A DNA stretch of 64,000 bases. It comes from Bacillus changyiensis (GTDB lineage Bacteria; Bacillota; Bacilli; Bacillales; Bacillaceae). Of the stretch, positions 17,432-26,500 are shown one piece after another. Each line of letters opens with the position of its first letter. Within the stretch, counting starts at the first letter, position 1. Location: assembly GCF_027706145.1 (NCBI RefSeq), contig NZ_JAQFWW010000001.1, positions 1,318,873 through 1,382,872 on the forward strand, read 5' to 3'. The notes beneath the pieces are model-generated. The model was not told where the DNA came from. It worked only from the letters and a program-made list of their open reading frames with translations, and made no database searches. The position numbers were made by a program, and so were the translations under genes.

Positions 17432-18353
17432 GTTGAGTTTCCTCCTTATTCTCAGTAATTTCCAGGAAACGGTCTTCCAATGATTTAGTTATTATTTTTA
17501 CTTCAAACAAACGAATGCCATGATCTGTTAAATGTTTGATTAAGTCTGGAACTTCATCTTTTTTAAGATTGAGTTCAATCCCGTTTTCCACTTTTTCAAT
17601 TTTCCAGTCTCCAAAATCAGACGTATGTCGGAAAAGAGCCTCCACATCATTGGCATGGAAGAAATAGTGCTCCTTGTACTCTTTATTATCAACAGACTCG
17701 TGAACATTCTGAATATCGCGCAGTTTACCATTTTGAATAATCGCAAACCTGTCACACATGAGCTCCATCTCTGCAAGCAAATGACTTGAAACAATCACAG
17801 CCATGTCTTTTTCTGTAGTTAGTTTTCTTAAATAATGGCGAATCTCACGAATTCCTGCTGGATCAAGTCCGTTTGTAGGTTCATCAAGAATCAACAGCTT
17901 TGGATCGTGCAAAAGAGCTTGTGCGAGCCCTAGCCTTTGTCTCATTCCCAATGAATATGTTTTCACTTTGTCATGAATACGATTCTTCAATCCGACAAGC
18001 TCAATAATCTCATCGATTTTGCTTTTCGTTACCCCTTTTGTCATTCGTGCATATTGCATAAGGTTTTGATAACCTGTCATAAATTTATACATTTCGGGGT
18101 TTTCAATGATCGCCCCAATATATTGTGCAGCTTTGGCAAAATTGTCTTTGACATTTACCCCGCTGATTAAAATGTCTCCATTCGAGATGTTCATATGGCC
18201 GACAATCATTCTGATCGTCGTTGTTTTTCCTGCTCCATTCGGTCCCAAAAACCCAAAGATCTCCCCAGAGTTTACATCAAAACTTAGTCCGTCAATAATT
18301 TTCTTTCCTTTGATCACCTTTGAAACATTTTGTAATTGCAGCAGTGTTCCCAT
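17424..18353 (-). CDS. yhcH: ABC transporter ATP-binding protein YhcH
   Basis: A 309-residue ABC ATPase: Walker A GPNGAGKTT, signature YSLGMRQRLGLAQAL, Walker B LLILDEPTNGLDP and the H-loop SSHLL. The ~80-residue C-terminal extension after the nucleotide-binding domain is typical of bacitracin/lantibiotic-export-type ATPases (BcrA-like). Start ATG 18353. It is 19 bases after yhcG and overlaps yhcI by 8 bases, so it forms a transporter with YhcI. The B. subtilis yhcEFGHI order is reproduced exactly. Confidence 0.9.
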   Translation of the reverse strand: MGTLLQLQNVSKVIKGKKIIDGLSFDVNSGEIFGFLGPNGAGKTTTIRMIVGHMNISNGDILISGVNVKDNFAKAAQYIGAIIENPEMYKFMTGYQNLMQYARMTKGVTKSKIDEIIELVGLKNRIHDKVKTYSLGMRQRLGLAQALLHDPKLLILDEPTNGLDPAGIREIRHYLRKLTTEKDMAVIVSSHLLAEMELMCDRFAIIQNGKLRDIQNVHESVDNKEYKEHYFFHANDVEALFRHTSDFGDWKIEKVENGIELNLKKDEVPDLIKHLTDHGIRLFEVKIITKSLEDRFLEITENKEETQLA

Positions 18354-18372
18354 TTGTTTTTTCTACCGCCTT

Positions 18373-19071
18373 TCATTGTTTTTGATTAACATCCTTATAC
18401 CAGTTGAGCAGTGACATTTTCGATTCCTCGCGCAACTCCTCAACATTCTTTTTCTCCATCACCTGGCCAGTTGAGACGACAATTACTTCATCAAGAATTT
18501 GTTCGACCTCACTGATTTCATGGGTAGCGATGACCACTGTCTGTTCTTCAAAATGAAGCCATGAAAGAAGACTTCTCACAATCGACTCTCTAACTACCGG
18601 ATCTAGACCTGATAATGGTTCATCTAAGAGAACAACTGGAGCATCTCGCGCGAGAGCCAGCACAAGTTTCACCTTGCCTCTGTTCCCTTTAGATAGCTGT
18701 TTCAGCTTTTTATTTTGATCAATCTTCATTTCTTTTAAAATAGTAAATGCTTTTTCAAGTTGAAAATCAGCAAATTGGCTATCATAAAAATAAATCATAT
18801 CCTGCACTCGGAAATGCTCATAAAACATATCAAGCTCGGTTAAATAAGCAATATTTTTTAGTAATGTACGCTCAGCTCGTCGATTTCCAACGAGCACCGC
18901 TCCTGAGTCAGGAAAACAGAGCCCTGCGATGATCTTCAAAAGTGTTGATTTTCCGCTCCCATTTGGACCGATCAATCCGTAGATTTTTCCTGATGACAAT
19001 GATAAAGAAACATCTTTTAAAGCAAATTGGTTCCCGTATTTTTTCGTCACATTTTCCAGTTCAATATTCAT
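18373..19071 (-). CDS. yhcG: ABC transporter ATP-binding protein YhcG
   Basis: A 232-residue ABC ATPase: Walker A GPNGSGKSTLLKI, signature LSKGNRGKVKLVLALA, Walker B VVLLDEPLSGLDP, H-loop ATHEISE. The signature reads LSKGNRGK rather than the usual LSGGQ, a known variant in YtrB/YhcG-type proteins. The start is ATG 19071 behind AAAGGAG; a longer frame to 19134 lacks a ribosome site. Its first bases overlap the end of yhcF by 11 bases. It probably pairs with the permease YhcE, while YhcH pairs with YhcI; this assignment is inference from gene order. Confidence 0.88.
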   Translation of the reverse strand: MNIELENVTKKYGNQFALKDVSLSLSSGKIYGLIGPNGSGKSTLLKIIAGLCFPDSGAVLVGNRRAERTLLKNIAYLTELDMFYEHFRVQDMIYFYDSQFADFQLEKAFTILKEMKIDQNKKLKQLSKGNRGKVKLVLALARDAPVVLLDEPLSGLDPVVRESIVRSLLSWLHFEEQTVVIATHEISEVEQILDEVIVVSTGQVMEKKNVEELREESKMSLLNWYKDVNQKQ

Positions 19072-19441
19072 TTGGCTCTCCTTTCTGCAAATAGCGATCA
19101 AGTTCAGACAACATCTCCTGTTTTGATAGTCCAAGTTCTTGCATATTTTCTACAAATTGCTCAATCATGTCTGTACGCATTTTCTGTTTCAACTCGTCGA
19201 TCATGTCTGTTTTTTCGACAACAAAAGTTCCTTGCCCCCGTCTCATCTCAACGATTCCCATCCTTTCCATTTCAGCATAAGTTCTCTGAATCGTATTCGG
19301 ATTGACCTTTGTCTCGACAGCCAAATCGCGTACAGAAGGCAGTTTTTCGCCCGGCTTCATTTCTAGCCGAACGATTTTTTTGAAAAGTTGTTCAGCAATT
19401 TGACGGTAGATCGGCTTTGATGAGGAAAAGTCACTCGCCAT
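19061..19441 (-). CDS. yhcF: GntR-family regulator, YtrA subfamily (YhcF)
   Basis: A 126-residue DNA-binding repressor. The winged-helix GntR domain covers residues 8-75 (PIYRQIAEQLFKKI ... LPSVRDLAVETKVNPNTIQRTYAEMERMGIVEMRRGQGTFV); the short C-terminal dimerisation helices mark the YtrA subfamily, which lacks a large effector domain and usually controls ABC transporters. Start ATG 19441 behind TTGAGGTG. It is encoded 4 bases after yhcE and overlaps yhcG, so it regulates its own operon, most likely through the inverted repeat at 20247-20266. Confidence 0.9.
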   Translation of the reverse strand: MASDFSSSKPIYRQIAEQLFKKIVRLEMKPGEKLPSVRDLAVETKVNPNTIQRTYAEMERMGIVEMRRGQGTFVVEKTDMIDELKQKMRTDMIEQFVENMQELGLSKQEMLSELDRYLQKGEPNEY

Positions 19442-19445
19442 CACA

Positions 19446-20216
19446 TTACACCTCAACTTTTTTTGCAAGTAACTTGCCAGAGAAATAGAAAAGACAGACA
19501 GCTAAAACGGCATAATATATCAGCATAGTTCCTGAAAGATCTACGTGAAAAAAAGTGACAGACCAACCTGAGGGTTTGTGATAATTAAAATTAAATTCGG
19601 CTTTTACGGGTATATTCCATAACTCCCAGACCGGTTTTATGAAACGGTTTTCTGAAGCAAAATATTCAATCATACTATAGCTATAAAAAAGCACGAACAC
19701 GATTAACCAACGAACTTTTTTCAATACTGAATATTTTCCTAGTACTTGATATACAGTCCACATCAGCATGACCCAGATTGAAAGTAACATTCCCCACAAA
19801 AAGATAAGGCCATTAATCAGCAATAGATCCCATACGGAATATAATCCTTTAGAAATCATCTCAAGCTGGTTTCTGACAATGATTCCAAAGATCAGGATGA
19901 TCAGTTGTGCTATCAATTGATAAACAGCAGCTGCTGCTAGTTTGGACAGAAGTAAAACAAAACTGCTGTTCGGATTATAAAGCCAAATTTGCGTTTTTCC
20001 TTCAAGACGAAGCTGACCGAGCATGATAATCGGACTGTAAAAGCCTTGACATAACAAAAGGCATACTAAAAATCCAAACATGAACATTGGTTCGTGTTGA
20101 TAATATGCAAATAAACAACTCACAATCATGACCAATACGGTTAATGCCAACCATATAATAGACCAGAATCTTGAGATCACTATGTCCTTCTTTAATAAAC
20201 CAATAAAAGACTTCAA
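19446..20216 (-). CDS. yhcE: Membrane protein of the yhc ABC operon (YhcE-like permease)
   Basis: A 256-residue integral membrane protein with about six hydrophobic helices and no enzyme motif, first gene of the yhcE-F-G-H-I operon. The start is TTG 20216 because TAGGAGG lies 8 bases before it; the longer frame to 20282 would run through the promoter and operator. Position and topology match B. subtilis YhcE. It is most likely the membrane partner of the ATPase YhcG. The family is poorly characterised, so the permease role is inferred from operon context. Confidence 0.75.
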   Translation of the reverse strand: MKSFIGLLKKDIVISRFWSIIWLALTVLVMIVSCLFAYYQHEPMFMFGFLVCLLLCQGFYSPIIMLGQLRLEGKTQIWLYNPNSSFVLLLSKLAAAAVYQLIAQLIILIFGIIVRNQLEMISKGLYSVWDLLLINGLIFLWGMLLSIWVMLMWTVYQVLGKYSVLKKVRWLIVFVLFYSYSMIEYFASENRFIKPVWELWNIPVKAEFNFNYHKPSGWSVTFFHVDLSGTMLIYYAVLAVCLFYFSGKLLAKKVEV

Positions 20217-20231
20217 TAAATTTCCTCCTAC

Positions 20232-20287
20232 ATTACAATGTAATAATGTACTACGTAGATAGTACACTAATACACAGCACAATACAA
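20232..20287 (-). promoter_or_regulatory. Promoter and operator of the yhcE-I operon
   Basis: On the minus strand TTGTAT (20287-20282), 17 bases, then TACTAT (20264-20259) make a good sigma-A promoter. The perfect inverted repeat TGTACTA-6-TAGTACA (20247-20266) covers the -10 box and resembles YtrA/GntR operators (AGTGTA...TACACT). A second palindrome, ATTACAATGTAAT (20232-20244), lies between it and the ribosome site. YhcF is the likely binder. Confidence 0.7.
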
Positions 20288-20292
20288 GAAAA

Positions 20293-20334
20293 AAAAGACA
20301 AATCGACTGATGATATTCAGTAAATTTGTCTTTT
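20293..20334 (-). terminator. Terminator of the yhbJ-yhcA operon
   Basis: AAAAGACAAAT / ATTTGTCTTTT with an inner ACTG/CAGT pair, just after the yhcA stop on the minus strand. Confidence 0.75.
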
Positions 20335-20348
20335 GAAGTTAGTAAATA

Positions 20349-21950
20349 TTAGATTGTTGATGGTGATTCTTTTGTGTTCCTAACTGTTTCATCTATTTTT
20401 GGCAATGCCAGCTTCTTTTTGCTATACCGGTCTTTTCTGACATCTCTTAAAAACAGACTTAATACGATGCCTACTATACAGAATCCAACCGCCCAAATAA
20501 ACGCGTCATTTATCCCCATCACATTAGATTTAAGTTGTGACTGTCCTACCATGTATTGAACCACATATTGTTTTGCTTCTGCAAGCGAAATATGCATGGA
20601 TTGGGCAACTGATTGAATTTTTGTTTGTAATAAATGCATGAATGATGGATCAGCAGTATTCGCTTGATCAGCCATTGTTGCATAGTGAAATGCTGTACGT
20701 TTTGTATAAATCGTTGTCATCAAACTGGTTCCAATTGAACCGCTGATTTGGCGAAGTGTATTTGACATGGCTGTTCCGTGACTGTTCAAATGTTGTGGAA
20801 GTTGGTTCATTCCAGCAGTCATAATTGGCATCATCAGCATTGACATACCAAACGCCCGAATCGCATATATCACCATAATCGTAAAGTAAGGTGTATCAAG
20901 TGTAAGCTGTGTAAATTGATAGGTCGTCACAGCGGTTATAATTAAACCGACAATGGCCAACGGTCTTGCACCGACTTTATCAAACAATGCCCCTGCTATA
21001 GGTGACATCAAGAGGGTTACAATGGCACCCGGCAACATTAAAAGACCTGATTGCAGTGCTGTAAAGCCAACTAAATTTTGCAAATAAATAGGTAGTAAAA
21101 ACATTCCTGTATACAGGGCTACCGTAATAATAGCATTAATCACACTAGATAAAGAAAACATATCGTATTTGAAAACCCTGAAATCAAGCATCGGTTCTTT
21201 TGATTTCAATTGCTGGATCACAAAAGCTGTAATCCCAATGACACCAATGATCATAGTTGCGAGTACAATTGGATCATCCCAACCATCAGTGCCCGCTTCA
21301 CTTACTCCATACAACAATGAAGCAAAACCGATGATGGAAAGCAATGCACCAGTCTGGTCAAGTTTTATTTTTTGAGGAGCTGTTATGTTTTTAAATAAAA
21401 CCACCCCACAAATAATGACGATAATTCCAACTGGAACAAGTCCGTAAAACATAATCCGCCAGCTGTAATGTTCAATGACCCAGCCTGATAGTGTCGGACC
21501 GACCGCTGGAGCAAACATCATGGCAAGACCAAAGATACCCATTCCTTTTCCCCGGCTTTCAGGAGGGAATATCAACAGGATCGTGGTCATCACCAATGGC
21601 TGAAGAACACCTCCACCTGTTGCCTGAATGAGCCGGCCAATTAACATTGTTGAAAAATTTGGCGCTAAACCACAAATCAACGTCCCAATCGTAAACAACA
21701 GCATGGCAGTAAGAAATAAATTGCGCCCACCAAAGCGGACAATTAAAAAAGCGGATAACGGGATTAAAACACCATTGACAAGCATATATCCTGTTGTCAG
21801 CCATTGAATCGTTGTGGCGCTCACATTAAATTCAGTCATTAAATGAGGCATAGCCACATTAAGCAACGTCTGGTTTAATATCGCCACAAATAAACCGGCC
21901 ATTAAGACAAAGAGCAATGTCATCTTTCCTTGTTTTTGTTGAGAAGCCAC
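20349..21950 (-). CDS. yhcA: EmrB/QacA-family multidrug efflux protein YhcA
   Basis: A 533-residue, 14-helix MFS transporter of the DHA2 drug:proton antiporter family. Motif A appears as FGGRNLFLTAMLLFTIGTLICG and motif C as MFAPAVGPTLSGWVIE; WLTTGYMLVNGVLIPLSAFL is the family start of helix 2. Start GTG 21950 behind AAAGGAGGG. It follows the HlyD-type YhbJ by 34 bases; such pairs span membrane and wall and expel lipophilic compounds. The likely regulator of the pair in B. subtilis, the MarR protein YhbI, is not beside it here. Confidence 0.9.
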   Translation of the reverse strand: MASQQKQGKMTLLFVLMAGLFVAILNQTLLNVAMPHLMTEFNVSATTIQWLTTGYMLVNGVLIPLSAFLIVRFGGRNLFLTAMLLFTIGTLICGLAPNFSTMLIGRLIQATGGGVLQPLVMTTILLIFPPESRGKGMGIFGLAMMFAPAVGPTLSGWVIEHYSWRIMFYGLVPVGIIVIICGVVLFKNITAPQKIKLDQTGALLSIIGFASLLYGVSEAGTDGWDDPIVLATMIIGVIGITAFVIQQLKSKEPMLDFRVFKYDMFSLSSVINAIITVALYTGMFLLPIYLQNLVGFTALQSGLLMLPGAIVTLLMSPIAGALFDKVGARPLAIVGLIITAVTTYQFTQLTLDTPYFTIMVIYAIRAFGMSMLMMPIMTAGMNQLPQHLNSHGTAMSNTLRQISGSIGTSLMTTIYTKRTAFHYATMADQANTADPSFMHLLQTKIQSVAQSMHISLAEAKQYVVQYMVGQSQLKSNVMGINDAFIWAVGFCIVGIVLSLFLRDVRKDRYSKKKLALPKIDETVRNTKESPSTI

Positions 21951-21984
21951 TTACAATACCCTCCTTTCGTTCTTTTCATCCTCC

Positions 21985-22617
21985 CTATTTCGAAATTTTA
22001 ACTGATGCGTTCATTCCTGGAAGTACTTGGCTAGACGGGTTTTTGATTGAAATTTTCACAGGTACTTTTTGTGTTACTTTTGTATAGTTTCCACTTGAAT
22101 TTTGCTGAGAAAACAGATTAAACGTAGAGTTTGTTGCGTATCCGATTTCTTCAACATTACCTTCAAATGTCGTACCTGGATCACCATCGATCACAATTTC
22201 GACCTTATCCCCTTTCTCAATACTTTTGAGGTCGGTCTCTTGAATGTTTGCAGTAATGTAAAGGTGATCCATATCAATTGTTTGGGCTAATGTTTGCCCT
22301 GCTTGTACAGTCTGACCTTCCCTCGCTTCATTTTTGACAATGGTTCCAGCCATTATCGATTTCACATCAAGGGAGTTTTCACCTTTAATCTCACCTGTCT
22401 TCTCATCCTTAGAAATTTTTGTTCCCTCTTTCATCGTCCAGTTTGTTAGCTTCCCTGAGACAGGAGCTGTAATGTTTGCCATTTCACCTGAAACATGTGC
22501 TTCATCTGTTTTAACATAACTGATACTGTCATAGTAGAAATACGCACCTCCTGCTAAAATAGCAAGTCCAATGACAATTCCGACTATATTAACAATAATC
22601 AAGCGTTTTTTGCTCAT
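21985..22617 (-). CDS. yhbJ: HlyD/EmrA-type efflux accessory protein (YhbJ)
   Basis: A 210-residue membrane-fusion-like protein. One N-terminal membrane anchor (residues 8-30) is followed by an interrupted biotinyl-lipoyl barrel (ANITAPVSGKLTNW ... VKSIMAGTIVKNEAREGQTV) and a beta-barrel domain ending in LPGMNASVKISK. The long coiled-coil hairpin of Gram-negative EmrA is absent, which is usual for firmicutes. Start ATG 22617 behind GAAAGGAG. It is first in the operon with yhcA and should assist that efflux pump. Promoter and operator upstream are clear. Confidence 0.82.
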   Translation of the reverse strand: MSKKRLIIVNIVGIVIGLAILAGGAYFYYDSISYVKTDEAHVSGEMANITAPVSGKLTNWTMKEGTKISKDEKTGEIKGENSLDVKSIMAGTIVKNEAREGQTVQAGQTLAQTIDMDHLYITANIQETDLKSIEKGDKVEIVIDGDPGTTFEGNVEEIGYATNSTFNLFSQQNSSGNYTKVTQKVPVKISIKNPSSQVLPGMNASVKISK

Positions 22618-22661
22618 CTTGATTTCTCCTTTCAGATTCCTTTTGTGACTTTATGCAAAAT

Positions 22662-22709
22662 TAATATTTAACAAGATTAAATATTATTCTAAGTAAATAA
22701 AAGTGTCAA
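22662..22709 (-). promoter_or_regulatory. Promoter and palindromic operator of yhbJ-yhcA
   Basis: Minus-strand TTGACA (22709-22704), 17 bases, TAATAT (22686-22681): a near-ideal sigma-A promoter. A perfect 10-bp inverted repeat TAATATTTAA-5-TTAAATATTA (22662-22686) overlaps the -10. Its shape fits a MarR/TetR dimer, yet no such gene is adjacent. Confidence 0.75.
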
Positions 22710-22771
22710 TAGTTTTGCACAAAGTGTCACATTCCAATATCAACCATATCAATCTAAAAAAGACAAAATAA

Positions 22772-22809
22772 AAGGCATGATCCCAATACCAATTTGGGAC
22801 ACATGCCTT
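22772..22809. terminator. Terminator downstream of yhbH
   Basis: AAGGCATG(A)TCCCAA / TTGGGA(CAC)ATGCCTT, an almost perfect stem with a short loop 16 bases past the yhbH stop. Confidence 0.75.
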
Positions 22810-22824
22810 ATCCACATAAGTTTT

Positions 22825-23994
22825 TTATGTTAATTGATGCTGTTTTTCCTTGCTAAAAAAACTTTTTAGTGATTGGAACACATCTGTTTTTTGTTTTAAA
22901 ACATAGTACTTAAATTTTTCATTTTTAATATTTCTATAGGCTGACATTAATGTTGAATGCCTATTATATTGATTGACTTCACCATAGCAGAAAAGATTGG
23001 CTTTCTCCATCAGTTCGCCGACAAGTCTGACACAACGAGGATTATCAGAGGTTAAATTATCTCCATCAGAAAAATGAAACGGATAAATATTGTAAGCTGT
23101 CGGAGAGTATTTTTGCTCAATCAATTCAAGCGCTTTTCGATAAACAGATGAACATATTGTTCCTCCGCTTTCCCCTTTTGAAAAAAAGTCTTCTTCGGAA
23201 ACGATTTTGGCTTCTGTATGATGGGCAATAAACTGAACATCGACCGTTTCATACTTTGTCCGTAAAAAACGTGTCATCCAAAAGAAAAAACTGCGTGCCA
23301 TGTATTTTTCCCAGATCCCCATACTTCCACTTGTGTCCATCATCGCCAAAACAACCGCCTTTGATTCTGGCTTTTTAGTGTCATTCCACGTTTTAAATTT
23401 TAAATCTTCAGGAAATATTGGATAAAACGCTGGTTTTCCCATCATCGCATTTCGCTTAAAAGCGCTCAGCATTGTTCTTTTTTTATCAATATTACCGGTT
23501 AAACCAGTTTTACGAATGTCATTAAACTCAATATCTTCTGTGACAATGTCGTCCCGCTCTTTCTGCTCGAGATTCGGCAGCTCCATTTCGCTAAAAAGTG
23601 CCTCTTCCAAGTCCATTAAGGAAACGTCTGCTTCATAATAATCTTCTCCAGCCTCTTTACCAGCTCCAAAGCCTTTTCCAGCATCACTTCTCTTATCAGA
23701 GCTGTCTCTTGCCACAACATCCCCAATCTCGCTTTCGCCATCTCCCTGTCCAACATGTTTATTTTTATCATAGTTATAACGGATTTTGTATTCATCCAAT
23801 GAACGAATCGGAATTTTAACGACATCTTTCCCATTAGACATAATAATACTCTCTTCTGTGATCAAATCAGATAAATTATGTTTGATCGCATCCTGCACCT
23901 TTTTTTGATGACGTTGTTGATCATCAAACCCTTTGCGATGGAGGGACCAGTCTTCCTGAGAAATAATAAAATGGCCATTGTTTTTGTGGGACAT
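22825..23994 (-). CDS. yhbH: Sporulation protein YhbH (DUF444, VWA-type)
   Basis: A 389-residue soluble protein of the YhbH/YeaH family. The N-terminal half is charged, with a Gly-rich linker near residues 80-115 ([14 protein letters not shown] ... [13 protein letters not shown]); the C-terminal half is a von Willebrand A domain whose metal site starts MDTSGSMG (near residue 220), with SGGT and FSDGDNL as further MIDAS parts. In Bacillus and in enterobacteria these genes accompany the kinase PrkA/YeaG; here yhbH is likewise directly downstream of prkA. B. subtilis yhbH mutants sporulate poorly; the molecular role is unknown. ATG 23994 follows AAGGAGGGG. Confidence 0.9.
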   Translation of the reverse strand: MSHKNNGHFIISQEDWSLHRKGFDDQQRHQKKVQDAIKHNLSDLITEESIIMSNGKDVVKIPIRSLDEYKIRYNYDKNKHVGQGDGESEIGDVVARDSSDKRSDAGKGFGAGKEAGEDYYEADVSLMDLEEALFSEMELPNLEQKERDDIVTEDIEFNDIRKTGLTGNIDKKRTMLSAFKRNAMMGKPAFYPIFPEDLKFKTWNDTKKPESKAVVLAMMDTSGSMGIWEKYMARSFFFWMTRFLRTKYETVDVQFIAHHTEAKIVSEEDFFSKGESGGTICSSVYRKALELIEQKYSPTAYNIYPFHFSDGDNLTSDNPRCVRLVGELMEKANLFCYGEVNQYNRHSTLMSAYRNIKNEKFKYYVLKQKTDVFQSLKSFFSKEKQHQLT

Positions 23995-24116
23995 GCATTC
24001 CCCTCCTTCATGATCTGTTAAAAGAAATGAAACAAGTCTAAAAAATGTTTACTTTTATCTTATGCAAGTGACAGAAGACATTTGATAAACAATTTTGAAA
24101 ATGTGAAGAGAAGGTC

Positions 24117-24146
24117 AAAATGGCTGCACAAGTCGCCGTTTTTTGC
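24117..24146 (+). terminator. Possible small terminator-like hairpin
   Basis: AAAATGGC-9-cGCCgTTTTTT lies in the prkA-yhbH gap. No plus-strand gene precedes it, so its role is unclear. Confidence 0.3.
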
Positions 24147-24217
24147 TAATCAGTTGCTTTCTTAGTATGCTAAGGATATCCTCTCAATCTTTTGTCAAAA
24201 TGGAGTGTAGACAAAAG

Positions 24218-24421
24218 ATGATTAAAGATGTAAAAGAATTTTATCAGTGGTATAAAGAAAATGGGTTAGATGAGGACTTTATTACAGATGTCACCATGAC
24301 TCTTTCAATGAAGTTGGCAAATAAACGATCAGAAGAGAGATTTATAATGTCCCAAAAATGTGGGAGCGGTGTACAAACTGACCCGCCCTTTTGTTGGACG
24401 GGTCATCATTTACCGGTTTAA
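24218..24421 (+). CDS. Doubtful short reading frame opposite the prkA-yhbH gap
   Basis: A 67-codon plus-strand frame whose first 35 residues (MIKDVKEFYQWYKENGLDEDF and on) have a plausible protein-like composition. The tail reads into the prkA terminator hairpin, and the only ribosome-like site (GGAG) is 12 bases upstream. It may be a decayed gene fragment rather than a working gene. I do not recognise it. Confidence 0.2.
   Translation: MIKDVKEFYQWYKENGLDEDFITDVTMTLSMKLANKRSEERFIMSQKCGSGVQTDPPFCWTGHHLPV
24379..24405 (-). terminator. Stem-loop just past the prkA stop
   Basis: TGACCCG / CGGGTCA with an extra CC/GG pair lies directly after prkA on the minus strand; the T-tract is weak, so it may only partly separate prkA from yhbH. 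Confidence 0.45.
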
Positions 24422-26305
24422 TAAACTTCCGACATATTTTAAAAGTTCATTGGCACTCGTTGAGTTATAGCCATGTTCATCAATCAGACGGGCGACAACT
24501 TCATTAATTTTTTTCAATTGCTGTTCATCAGGCGTTTTTGTGGAAGTTGTTATTTTCACAACATCTTTTAAGTCTGCGAACAATTTCTTTTGTATGGCTT
24601 CACGCAAACGTTCATGTGAATTATAATCAAACCGCTTCCCTTTTCTCGCATAGGCGGAAATCCGAATTAAAATTTCTTCACGAAAGGCCTTTTTCGCATT
24701 TTCAGAAATGCCAATTTGCTCTTCTATCGATCTCATCAATTTTTCATCAGGATTCATTTCCTCACCTGTCAACGGATCACGCAACTTGTTTTTGTTGCAG
24801 TAAGCTTCAACATTATCTAGATAATTATCCATAAGGGTTTTAGCTGATTCTTCATATGAATAGACAAACGCTTTTTGCACTTCTTTTTTTGCCATTTCAT
24901 CGTACTCTTTTCTGGCCACAGAAATGAAGTTCAAGTGGCGCTCACGTTCTTCAGTTGAGATCGATGGATGCTGATCAAGCCCTTCCTTCAAAGAACGTAG
25001 AACATCGAGCGCATTGATGGACTCCATATTTTTCCGAATAATCGTTGAAGATATTCGATTGATGACATACCTTGGATCAATCCCACTCATCCCTTCATCA
25101 TTGTATTCTTTTTTCATATCCTCGACATCAACTGAATTATATCCCTCCACACTTTCTCCATCATAAAGCTTCATTTTTTTGACAAGATCAATATCAGAGC
25201 GCTTTGGTTCTTTCAATCGCGTTAAAATGGAAAACATTGCTGCCACCTTTAAGGTATGTGGTGCAATGTGTACCTCTGATACATCACTTTCTGCGATCAT
25301 TTTTTTATAAATACGTTCTTCTTCAGAAACTTTTAAATTATAGGGAATTGGCATCACAATAATTCGCGAATGGAGCGCTTCATTTTTTTTATTAGAAATA
25401 AAAGAACGGTACTCCGTCTCATTTGTATGAGCGACAATCAACTCATCAGCGGAAATTAATGCAAATCGACCTGCCTTAAAATTACCTTCCTGTGTCAAAG
25501 AGAGAAGATGCCAGAGGAATTTCTCATCACATTTCAACATTTCTTGAAACTCCATCATTCCCCTATTCGCCTTGTTTAATTCACCGTCAAAGCGGTATGC
25601 ACGGGGGTCAGATTCTGATCCGTATTCAGCAATGGTTGAAAAATCAATACTCCCTGTTAGATCGGCAATATCCTGTGATTTAGGATCTGATGGACTAAAT
25701 GTACCAATCCCTGTTCTCTTATCTTCGGAAAAAAAGATTCTTTCCACTATGACATCTTCAATTCTGCCACCATATTCTTGTTCAAGCCGCATCATGTTCA
25801 AAGGTGAAAGGTTTCCTTCAATACGGATTCCATATTCCTGATAAAAATCGTCACGCAAATGCTGTGGGATTAAATGAAGTGGATCTTCATGCATCGGACA
25901 TCCTTTAATCGCATAAACAGCACCTTCATCTGTCAATGAGTAGGCTTCAAGCCCTTTTTTCAGCATTGTAACAAGCGTTGATTTCCCTCCGCTAACAGGT
26001 CCCATTAATAGCAAAATTCTTTTTCTAACATCTAGTCGTTTTGCCGCAGGATGAAAATACTCTTCAACAAGCCGTTCCAAAGGTTCCTCAAGTCCAAATA
26101 ACTCTTTGTCAAAGAACCTGTATATTTTTTTCCCATCTTTCTCTTCAATGCCGCTTGCTTTAATCATATGATAAACGCGAGAATGAGCAGATTGGGCAAC
26201 TGCTGGTTTTTCTTTCAAAATTTCCAAATAATCAGCGAAGGTTCCTTCCCACTTCAAACGCTGCTCTTCCTCTCTATACTGTTCAAGCTTTTTTAAGATA
26301 TCCAT
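24410..26305 (-). CDS. prkA: Serine protein kinase PrkA
   Basis: A 631-residue cytoplasmic protein of the PrkA/YeaG family. The AAA+ domain has Walker A GPVSGGKSTLV (about residues 101-111) and the following segment DEGAVYAIKGCPMHEDPLHLIP; the C-terminal third (from about residue 400) is the PrkA kinase-like/coiled domain with MESINALDVLRSLKEGL. B. subtilis PrkA has been reported as a coat/inner-spore kinase and, more recently, as an AAA protease-like factor acting in sporulation, so the kinase label is historical. Start ATG 26305 behind GGGAGG. It is followed by yhbH in the same direction. Confidence 0.93.
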   Translation of the reverse strand: MDILKKLEQYREEEQRLKWEGTFADYLEILKEKPAVAQSAHSRVYHMIKASGIEEKDGKKIYRFFDKELFGLEEPLERLVEEYFHPAAKRLDVRKRILLLMGPVSGGKSTLVTMLKKGLEAYSLTDEGAVYAIKGCPMHEDPLHLIPQHLRDDFYQEYGIRIEGNLSPLNMMRLEQEYGGRIEDVIVERIFFSEDKRTGIGTFSPSDPKSQDIADLTGSIDFSTIAEYGSESDPRAYRFDGELNKANRGMMEFQEMLKCDEKFLWHLLSLTQEGNFKAGRFALISADELIVAHTNETEYRSFISNKKNEALHSRIIVMPIPYNLKVSEEERIYKKMIAESDVSEVHIAPHTLKVAAMFSILTRLKEPKRSDIDLVKKMKLYDGESVEGYNSVDVEDMKKEYNDEGMSGIDPRYVINRISSTIIRKNMESINALDVLRSLKEGLDQHPSISTEERERHLNFISVARKEYDEMAKKEVQKAFVYSYEESAKTLMDNYLDNVEAYCNKNKLRDPLTGEEMNPDEKLMRSIEEQIGISENAKKAFREEILIRISAYARKGKRFDYNSHERLREAIQKKLFADLKDVVKITTSTKTPDEQQLKKINEVVARLIDEHGYNSTSANELLKYVGSLLNR

Positions 26306-26500
26306 AAGAACCTCCCATATGATGTGTAATGCAAATGAACAACTGTTACATCCAATCTATGCGAAGATGTCCTTTTGCATGCTTTTCCTATTCAATAAGA
26401 CTCTCTATCCCGAAATTGACAAAGATGGAATGAACCATTCATAATAAAAATAGCACAAACGTTAGAGACAACAGGGAATTAGGATGGGGAGGAGGATTAG

